48,404 nucleotides of DNA from JAVBLY01 sp031553035 (GTDB lineage: Bacteria > Bacillota > Clostridia > Peptostreptococcales > Anaerovoracaceae). The notes beneath the pieces were generated by a model that saw nothing but the letters and a program-made list of their open reading frames with translations, did not search any database and was not told where the DNA came from. The position numbers and the translations under genes are program-made. The stretch is from contig JAVBLY010000011.1 of NCBI GenBank assembly GCA_031553035.1, positions 1 to 48,404 of the forward strand, written 5' to 3'. Below are positions 43,128 to 48,404 of this stretch, one piece after another; positions within the stretch are counted from its first letter, which is position 1, and each line of letters opens with the position of its first letter.

Positions 43128-43829
43128 ATGGGAGCATTACTATTTGCGTATGCCTTTTCTGCAGGGGCGGTGGTTCTTGCGGAAATGGGAGATAAGACCC
43201 AGCTTTTGGCAATGGCTTTTGCCACAAAATATAAAGCCTGGCAGGTAATGATAGGTGTTTTTGTCGCTACGATCTTCAATCATGCACTGGCAGTTGCGGT
43301 AGGTCACTTGATAGCCGGTATCGAGCCTGCGCAGGTTTGGATTCAGGCGATTGCCTCTTTAGCGTTTATCGCCTTTGGACTATGGACCATAAGAGGAGAC
43401 AGCCTTGACGGTGAACACAAAAAACCGACAAAATTCGGACCGATAATAACTGTTACCATCGCGTTTTTTATTGCGGAAATGGGTGACAAAACTCAGCTTG
43501 CTACGATTGCCCTTGCGGCCAAATTTGATTCGCCCGTCGCCATCCTCATGGGAACGACTACCGGTATGCTTATCGCTGATGCAATTGGAATAATCATCGG
43601 AATAGTGTTGGCAAAGAAGATTCCGGAAAGAAAAGTCAAACTTGTTTCAGCCGGGGCATTCATGCTGTTTGGATTCATCGGTTCATATCAGGTAATGTCA
43701 GGGATGATGAACCTGTCGATTCCGGAAATAATCGTTGTACTTGTTGTATTAGCTCTGATAACCGCTGCTTTATCGTGGTTCCTGATAACTAGAGAATCAA
43801 AGGCGACTTCAATTAACGAGATAGAATAA
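43128..43829 (+). CDS. TMEM165/GDT1 family manganese exporter
   Basis: 233 residues, polytopic, with two copies of the family signature E-x-G-D-(K/R)-(T/S): EMGDKTQLLAM near the N-terminus and EMGDKTQLATI in the middle. Such proteins (MneA/MneP-like, UPF0016) export Mn2+. GGGAGG (43114-43119) identifies the ATG at 43128 as the start, and the frame is open upstream to a TTG at 43104. Control by the preceding yybP-ykoY riboswitch strongly supports the Mn assignment. Confidence 0.94.
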   Translation: MGALLFAYAFSAGAVVLAEMGDKTQLLAMAFATKYKAWQVMIGVFVATIFNHALAVAVGHLIAGIEPAQVWIQAIASLAFIAFGLWTIRGDSLDGEHKKPTKFGPIITVTIAFFIAEMGDKTQLATIALAAKFDSPVAILMGTTTGMLIADAIGIIIGIVLAKKIPERKVKLVSAGAFMLFGFIGSYQVMSGMMNLSIPEIIVVLVVLALITAALSWFLITRESKATSINEIE

Positions 43830-43862
43830 ATTGAATCGATAATGTTACCCGGAGTATGGCGG

Positions 43863-44393
43863 TTATAGATGATCGAAGAAGACCCTTTCTGAAAAAGGCT
43901 TCTTTTCTTTTTGTTTTGTTTCGTTTTCCGGAACGCCCACCGGCAGCACTGCTCTTATATTCAGACTCTCAGGGATATTAAATTCCTCCCTGATTCTCGC
44001 TGCCTTGTCATTGAACTTTAAAACTCCGTCCATCCAAACGGATGCATAGCCCTTAGCCGTGATAGCAAGGAGTAAGTTTTCCGTAGCGGCCCCGTAATCC
44101 TCCAGCTCGAAACTGATGCCATTGCTGGTTGGCGCCGGTGAAGTGAGCACTAGAATTATTACGGGGGCGGTGGCTGTGGTTTCTTTGCCTAAGATATGAT
44201 TTATTTTTGCACGGGCGTTCTTATCAGTCAACACAAGAAATGATGTTGACTGTGAGTTAAGGCCGGAAGGCGCTTTAATTCCCGCATCCAAGATTTCATT
44301 TAAGTCTTCCGTGGGGATTTCAGTATCCTTGAATTTGCCTCGGTATGTGTGTCTCTTTTTTATTGTTTCGAAAAATTCCATTTTATCTGCCAT
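43863..44393 (-). CDS. Nitroreductase family protein
   Basis: 176 residues, FMN-binding oxidoreductase of the small nitroreductase class. The N-terminal KKRHTYRGKFKDTEIPTEDL and the following DAGIKAPSGLNSQ are the usual FMN-phosphate and substrate segments. YGAATENLLLAITAKGYASVWM is the conserved helix before the C-terminal FMN contacts. The substrate is unknown. It is a single gene converging on the GDT1 gene at a 33-bp gap. Confidence 0.88.
   Translation of the reverse strand: MADKMEFFETIKKRHTYRGKFKDTEIPTEDLNEILDAGIKAPSGLNSQSTSFLVLTDKNARAKINHILGKETTATAPVIILVLTSPAPTSNGISFELEDYGAATENLLLAITAKGYASVWMDGVLKFNDKAARIREEFNIPESLNIRAVLPVGVPENETKQKEKKPFSERVFFDHL
43876..43912 (+). terminator. Probable terminator of the GDT1 gene inside the nitroreductase 3' end
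   Basis: AAGAAG-CC-TTT pairs with AAA-GG-CTTCTT around a short loop, followed by TTTCTTTTTG on the + strand. It is embedded in the last codons of the opposite gene. The stem has two imperfections. Confidence 0.45.
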
Positions 44394-44434
44394 TCATGTT
44401 CCGCTATGCACGCATCTACACGTATTCATATCTA

Positions 44435-44463
44435 ATTATATAAGTATACATACGCGTATTCAA
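44435..44463 (-). promoter_or_regulatory. Nitroreductase gene promoter
   Basis: On the minus strand TTGAAT (44458-44463), a 17-bp spacer and TATAAT (44435-44440). TACACGTAT and ATACGCGTA arms flank the -10 region with one mismatch, an operator candidate. Confidence 0.65.
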
Positions 44464-44489
44464 TAATTGAAACAGTCTTTTTTCATTTC

Positions 44490-44498
44490 TGCTATAAT
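44490..44498 (+). promoter_or_regulatory. Extended -10 promoter of the Bce-type regulator gene
   Basis: TGC followed by TATAAT (44490-44498) is a perfect extended -10 (TGnTATAAT) 20 nt upstream of the start codon. No good -35 is visible, as is usual for this promoter class. Confidence 0.5.
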
Positions 44499-44518
44499 AA
44501 AGGGCAAGGGGACATCAT

Positions 44519-45190
44519 ATGAACAAAATATTTTTAGTAGAAGATGACAAAGTTATATCCAAAGAAATAGAAAAGCATTTCTCATTATGGGGATGGGATG
44601 TATCTGCTGTGAGAGATTTCCGCCAGATCATGGCGGATTTTGCAGAGGCTGATCCGCATGTGGTCATACTTGATATCAGCCTGCCTTTCTTTGACGGATA
44701 CCACTGGTGCAGTGAGATCAGAAAGGTCTCGAAAGTGCCTATCATTTTTGTCTCCTCTGCCTCCGATAATATGAATATCGTCATGGCTATGAACATGGGG
44801 GCCGATGATTTTATCCCGAAGCCTTTTGATATAAATGTGCTAAGTGCAAAAGTCCAGGCTCTATACAGAAGGACGTATGAGTTCGGAGAAGGATCGAATA
44901 TAATTGAGCACAGAGGAGCTGTGCTGGACCTTAACGATGCAACTCTTCATTATGAGGATAAACAGATCGAACTTACAAAAAACGAATATGGGATCATCAA
45001 GACCCTGATGCAGTCGAAGGGAAAGGTAGTTATCAGAGAAAACATAATAGAAAATCTATGGCAATCGGACGACTTTATCGATGACAATACCCTGACTGTA
45101 AACATAGCCAGACTCAGAAAAAAACTCGATGAAGCCGGCCTGGTAGATTTTATAAAGACTAAAAAAAGCATGGGATATCTGGTGGGCTGA
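44519..45190 (+). CDS. Bce-type OmpR-family response regulator
   Basis: 223 residues. The receiver domain has phospho-Asp in VILDISLPFFDGYHWC and the conserved Lys in PKPFD. A winged-helix DNA-binding domain (about 125-223) ends NIARLRKKLDEAGLVDFIKTKKSMGYLV. The C-terminal sequence is of the BceR class, which controls peptide-antibiotic sensing ABC transporters. AAGGGG precedes the ATG, and the kinase gene starts one base after its stop. A matching operator box occurs at 47502-47517. Confidence 0.9.
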   Translation: MNKIFLVEDDKVISKEIEKHFSLWGWDVSAVRDFRQIMADFAEADPHVVILDISLPFFDGYHWCSEIRKVSKVPIIFVSSASDNMNIVMAMNMGADDFIPKPFDINVLSAKVQALYRRTYEFGEGSNIIEHRGAVLDLNDATLHYEDKQIELTKNEYGIIKTLMQSKGKVVIRENIIENLWQSDDFIDDNTLTVNIARLRKKLDEAGLVDFIKTKKSMGYLVG

Positions 45191-45191
45191 T

Positions 45192-46220
45192 ATGCATGAA
45201 GCGAATTTCTGGTATTTTTTAAGATCGTACATCAAAGATCACAAAAAGATTGTCATATTCTTTGTGCTGTCAGTGATCATTTTTCTGATCGTGATCGCAC
45301 TATATGATCTGCCGCTGGCAGCCGTGGGATATGCGGCGATGCTCTGCCTTGTACTGGCTGTGATTTTTTTCATATATGATTTTTACTTTTATCAGAAGAG
45401 GAACAAAGATATGATGAAAATGTTTTTTTCTGTATCCGAGACTCTGGACGGGCTTCCTTCGGGAAAGACCTTGATCGAACAAAATTATGAACAGCTTTTG
45501 CTTATTGCCCATGAATGCGGTCTTGAAAAAAAGAATATTATGGACGACAAGATGACGGACATGATAGATTACTATACTCTGTGGGCACACCAGATAAAAA
45601 CGCCTATTGCCGGTATCCGTTTAATGCTCCAGTCTGCAGAGAATGACATTTCCTCAAGTCTTAAAAAAGATCTGAGCCATGAGCTTTTTAAGATAGAAAG
45701 ATATGCAGACATGGTCCTTTCGTATATGAGACTTGAAAGCGAAAGTACGGATTATGTCATAAAAAAATATGATCTTGACCAGATAATCAGGAAGTCCGTA
45801 AAAAGATTCTCAAGCCAGTTTATCAATAAAAAGATAGGTATGGATTTTAGAGAAACAGGTTTTGTTGTGGTGACAGATGAGAAATGGTTCGGCTTTGTTT
45901 TAGATCAGATCCTGTCAAATTCCGTCAAATATACAGATGAAGGTAAGATAAGTATATACAAATCCGAAAGCAATGAGAAAGACGAGATCGTCATCGAAGA
46001 TACGGGAATAGGCATTGCAGAAGAAGACCTGCCCAGAGTATTTGAAAAAGGTTTTACAGGATACAACGGCAGGGTGGAGAAACGATCCACAGGCATCGGA
46101 CTTTTTCTGACCAAAATGATCCTAAGCAAACTTAAGCATTCCATCAGAATAGAATCTTCCCCCGGTGTTGGGACCAAAGTCATTATCGATTTGAACAGAG
46201 AGCATACAATTTATGAATGA
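45192..46220 (+). CDS. Bce-type intramembrane-sensing histidine kinase
   Basis: 342 residues. Two transmembrane helices (about 18-38 and 40-65) with almost no extracellular loop mark an intramembrane-sensing kinase, which needs its ABC transporter for signal input. The phospho-His is in LWAHQIKTPIAGIRLML. The ATPase motifs are NSVKYTD, DTGIGI and RSTGIGLFLT. It pairs with the regulator upstream. In most genomes the bceAB transporter genes lie next door, but here a Fic gene intervenes. Confidence 0.9.
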   Translation: MHEANFWYFLRSYIKDHKKIVIFFVLSVIIFLIVIALYDLPLAAVGYAAMLCLVLAVIFFIYDFYFYQKRNKDMMKMFFSVSETLDGLPSGKTLIEQNYEQLLLIAHECGLEKKNIMDDKMTDMIDYYTLWAHQIKTPIAGIRLMLQSAENDISSSLKKDLSHELFKIERYADMVLSYMRLESESTDYVIKKYDLDQIIRKSVKRFSSQFINKKIGMDFRETGFVVVTDEKWFGFVLDQILSNSVKYTDEGKISIYKSESNEKDEIVIEDTGIGIAEEDLPRVFEKGFTGYNGRVEKRSTGIGLFLTKMILSKLKHSIRIESSPGVGTKVIIDLNREHTIYE

Positions 46221-46335
46221 TCTATTTATATGCGGCATACAGATCGACTGGGACAAGAGCGGAAAGAACAGCTGCAAGATCAAGGAACTTTTTATCAAGA
46301 ACCGAGAATCGATCATCAAAAAATTGTTTGATTGA
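46213..46335 (+). pseudogene. Truncated N-terminus of an AAA-type ATPase gene (possible)
   Basis: A 40-codon frame starts inside the last codons of the kinase gene and reads FICGIQIDWDKSGKNS, close to the N-termini I know from predicted AAA ATPases (IDWxKI-x-SYLR). It stops before any Walker motif. It may be a remnant of a gene disrupted when the Fic segment was inserted, or simply a chance ORF. Confidence 0.3.
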
Positions 46336-46372
46336 TTACCAAATTCGGCAATATTTCAATTGCACCAAGATA

Positions 46373-46431
46373 TTTACAACTACATAAAAAAAGGATATAA
46401 TTATGTAGTTGAATTATTTGTTATGTAATTG
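46373..46431 (+). promoter_or_regulatory. Fic gene promoter with overlapping palindromic operator
   Basis: TTTACA (46373-46378), a 17-bp spacer and TATAAT (46396-46401). CAACTACATAA (46377-46387) and TTATGTAGTTG (46401-46411) form a perfect 11-bp inverted repeat overlapping both hexamers. A third half-site TTATGTAATTG (46421-46431) lies 20 bp on. This is strong evidence for a repressor binding here. Confidence 0.75.
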
Positions 46432-46441
46432 AGGTATATAT

Positions 46442-47494
46442 ATGAAAATATTTGATTATGAAAAAACAGCATCCAAATTGCTTACGCCAAGAATCGTAAA
46501 TTTGATCTCAGCCATACATGAGAATAAAGGAAAGCAGGATTTATTTATTGAAGTAAAATCTGATATTTTGTCTAGTCTTCTCCATATAGCAAAGATCCAG
46601 AGCACTGAGGCATCGAATAAAATAGAAGGGATCGTTACTACAGAAGTAAGGATCAAAGAACTAGTTGAAGAAAAAGAAACACCTCGCAATCGCAATGAAG
46701 AGGAGATAGCAGGTTATCGTGATGTTCTGACGACGATACACGATAACTATGACTACATTACTCCCAGGTCAAATACGATCCTGCAATTACACCGTGATCT
46801 ATACGCCTATCTCCCTACTTCTATGGGAGGGAGCTACAAGAACTCAGATAATATAATTCAGGAAACCGATGTGAATGGCAAAAAAACAGTACGTCTCGAG
46901 CCGTTATCTGCTTTTGAGACACCTGATGCAATGGAGCGTTTATGCGATACATTTTTAGATGAATTAGAAAGGGACGAAACAGATCCGTTGATCCTGATCC
47001 CCATGTTTATTCTGGACTTCCTTTGCATCCATCCATTCAACGACGGCAACGGCAGAATAAGCAGATTGCTGACACTGTTGCTTCTTTATCGTTCGGGGTA
47101 CGTTGTCGGCAAGTATATAAGCATAGAAATGCTGATAGAAAAAACTAAAGAAACCTACTATAGTGTTCTTCGGCAAAGCGGTATTGGGTGGCATGAATCA
47201 GAAAATGACTATGTCCCGTTCGTTGAATACTACCTCGGCATTATCCTTAATGCGTATAGGGAATTCTCGAACAGAATCGAATTATTGACAGCGAAAGGCC
47301 TTAACAAAAGTGACCGTGTATTGGCTGTAATCAAAAAAAGAGTCGGCAAAATCACAAAAAAAGAAATCATGGATATTTGCCCTGATATCAGCCAGATTAC
47401 TATAGAGAAAACACTTGGCAATCTTGTAAAGCAAGGAGTCATTCTGAAAATCGGCGGCGGGCGGTACACACAGTATGCTTACAATAAAAAATAA
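46442..47494 (+). CDS. Fic/DOC family AMP-transferase, class II, with C-terminal winged helix
   Basis: 350 residues. The inhibitory helix comes first with SNKIEG (residues 58-63), matching (S/T)xxxE(G/N) placed N-terminally as in class II Fic proteins. The catalytic loop HPFNDGNGRISR (197-208) is complete, with the catalytic His197. The C-terminus (about 290-345, KKRVGKITKKEIMDICPDISQITIEKTLGNLVKQG) is a winged-helix DNA-binding domain. It therefore likely AMPylates a target and regulates its own palindromic promoter. No cognate toxin or antitoxin partner is adjacent. GAGG precedes the ATG. It separates the Bce kinase pair from the ABC genes. Confidence 0.92.
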   Translation: MKIFDYEKTASKLLTPRIVNLISAIHENKGKQDLFIEVKSDILSSLLHIAKIQSTEASNKIEGIVTTEVRIKELVEEKETPRNRNEEEIAGYRDVLTTIHDNYDYITPRSNTILQLHRDLYAYLPTSMGGSYKNSDNIIQETDVNGKKTVRLEPLSAFETPDAMERLCDTFLDELERDETDPLILIPMFILDFLCIHPFNDGNGRISRLLTLLLLYRSGYVVGKYISIEMLIEKTKETYYSVLRQSGIGWHESENDYVPFVEYYLGIILNAYREFSNRIELLTAKGLNKSDRVLAVIKKRVGKITKKEIMDICPDISQITIEKTLGNLVKQGVILKIGGGRYTQYAYNKK

Positions 47495-47501
47495 ATACAA
47501 C

Positions 47502-47517
47502 CTTACAAAACTGTAAG
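47502..47517 (+). promoter_or_regulatory. BceR-type operator upstream of the ABC transporter
   Basis: CTTACA-AAAC-TGTAAG is a perfect 6+6 palindrome matching the TNACA-N4-TGTAA consensus for Bce-type regulators. It lies 222 bp before the ABC ATPase start, and far-upstream operators are known for bceA. It links the regulator at 44519-45190 with this transporter. Confidence 0.7.
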
Positions 47518-47738
47518 ATTAACCATCCAAATGTAAGCCAAATCGATGGCAGCGGCCCCTTGTGCTCTATTAAAATGGACATGAAGATAAATTAGCAGAC
47601 AATAAGGCGCTGCCGGTTCTGACTAAATCACACCCACAAGTGGCACGAGAACTTCTACGAGGAAGATTTAGAGAACCTTAGTATTGGACCTATCACGATT
47701 TCTTCGAAGAAAAAGGGTTAGGTCTCAGGAGGGATAAC
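47518..47738. other. Leader region of the ABC gene
   Basis: Between the BceR box and the ABC start I find a GGCAGCG/CGCTGCC long-range pairing but no clear -10/-35 pair. One frame (about 47610-47690) reads LPVLTKSHPQVARELL, faintly like the zinc-ribbon segment of treble-clef proteins, then stops. It may be a decayed gene remnant or chance. AGGAGGG precedes the ABC start. Confidence 0.3.
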
Positions 47739-48404
47739 ATGACCATGCTGGAAGTAAAAAATTTAAAAAAGATCTATACAAACAGACTGGGGGGAGCACA
47801 GGTCCAGGCATTGACCAACGTCAATTTTTCTGTTGAAGAAGGAGAGTTCGTCGCCATAATGGGAGAGTCAGGCTCAGGAAAGACAACACTCCTTAATATC
47901 CTGGCTGCATTGGACAAGCCTACAAGCGGTGAAGTGTCTCTTGACAGGCAGGATATCACCAAGATCAGAGACAAAGATATATCAGAATTCAGAAGGGATA
48001 ATCTGGGATTTGTGTTCCAGGATTTCAACCTGCTGGACACCTTTAGCGTGGAGGACAATATCTTTTTGCCGCTGGTGCTTTCCGGCAAGCCGTACAACGA
48101 AATGCGCGCCCGGCTGGAACCGCTGGCAAGGCAGCTTTCCATCACCGACATCCTGAAAAAATACCCGTATGAAATTTCCGGCGGGCAAAAACAGCGGGCG
48201 GCGGCGGCCCGGGCGCTGATTACCGGCCCGGACATTTTGCTGGCGGACGAGCCCACCGGCGCGCTGGACTCGAAGGCCTCCGGCGCCCTGCTGCGGCTGC
48301 TGTGCGAAGTGAACGGCGACGGGCAGACCATTTTGATGGTGACCCACTCCGCCCGGGCGGCGTGCCGCGCCTCGCGCGTGCTGTTCATCCGCGACGGCGA
48401 GGTG
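47739..48404 (+). CDS. Bce-type ABC transporter ATP-binding protein (cut by window end)
   Basis: 222 residues present, lacking perhaps 30. Walker A is GESGSGKTT (42-50), the Q-loop is FVFQDFNLLD, the signature is ISGGQKQR (146-153) and Walker B is ILLADEP (166-172), followed by the D-loop and THS switch His. It belongs to the MacB/BceA class involved in antimicrobial-peptide sensing or export, and the permease should follow beyond the window. The frame stays open and the protein is coherent. However, base and codon use shift sharply near 48020-48065, from an AGA/ATA-using, roughly 45% GC sequence to one of about 69% GC using CGC/CGG and GCG. Confidence 0.85.
   Translation, partial: MTMLEVKNLKKIYTNRLGGAQVQALTNVNFSVEEGEFVAIMGESGSGKTTLLNILAALDKPTSGEVSLDRQDITKIRDKDISEFRRDNLGFVFQDFNLLDTFSVEDNIFLPLVLSGKPYNEMRARLEPLARQLSITDILKKYPYEISGGQKQRAAAARALITGPDILLADEPTGALDSKASGALLRLLCEVNGDGQTILMVTHSARAACRASRVLFIRDGEV

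Noticed and set aside
47774..48388. A 204-codon minus-strand frame at the window end
   Set aside because: Antisense shadow of the ABC ATPase gene, opened by the high GC of the second half. The + frame carries all ABC motifs.

Overview
The window looks like a chromosomal segment of an anaerobic, low-to-mid GC Gram-positive bacterium of the class Clostridia. The supporting signs are a secretin-free type IV pilus (T4P) locus, meso-DAP-type MurE, the C_GCAxxG_C_C and EFR1 families, a Bce-type sensor kinase/regulator pair, and strong AAGGAGG-type ribosome binding sites. A family such as Anaerovoracaceae is possible but is only an inference. I see no rRNA, no tRNA, no CRISPR array and no intact insertion sequence.

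Layout. (1) 1-1033: tmRNA (ssrA), then a gene-poor stretch holding a partial duplication of the tmRNA 3' end, a second direct repeat and a structured repeat (copy C). (2) 1148-2663: a stand-alone HPt protein converging on an HD-GYP response regulator. (3) 2863-13302, minus strand: a complete Gram-positive T4P locus, in transcription order pilA, pilD, pilC, pilM, pilN, pilO, a GspK/PilX-like beta-rich tip candidate, two minor prepilins, pilB, pilT. (4) 13798-18850: NADP isocitrate dehydrogenase, a C_GCAxxG_C_C protein, an encapsulin with its ferritin-like cargo, and a DUF1846 protein. (5) 19152-30672: de novo purine genes purL-E-C-M-N-F, a 550-bp structured gap, then purH-D. (6) 30754-33242: murE coupled to a Big2-domain membrane protein. 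(7) 33243-41497, minus strand: a six-gene operon of FIST sensor, hybrid histidine kinase, LigB/Memo-AMMECR1 fusion, AmrS radical SAM enzyme, a DUF975/type-IV ABC membrane protein and a metallophosphoesterase. (8) 41656-44393: mscL coupled to an EFR1 flavodoxin/ferredoxin protein, a yybP-ykoY Mn2+ riboswitch controlling a GDT1-family exporter, and a nitroreductase. (9) 44519-48404: a Bce-type response regulator and kinase, a truncated ORF, an autoregulated-looking Fic gene, and a Bce-type ABC ATPase cut by the window end.

How parts may work together. The hybrid kinase has two receiver domains but no HPt domain, and the orphan HPt and HD-GYP regulator sit beside the pilus genes. A FIST-kinase-HPt-HD-GYP relay acting on pili is a reasonable hypothesis but is not shown by the sequence. 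The Bce regulator probably drives the ABC gene through a perfect TTACA-N4-TGTAA box, although a Fic gene now separates them.

Most unusual signals. Three diverged copies (about 570-745, 15636-15835, 27641-27815) of a structured intergenic element share conserved internal boxes, while their closing stems differ in sequence but keep pairing. I do not recognise this family. In addition, the ABC ATPase gene at the right edge changes base composition and codon use abruptly mid-gene near 48020-48065, which means either mosaic recombination or a chimeric assembly.
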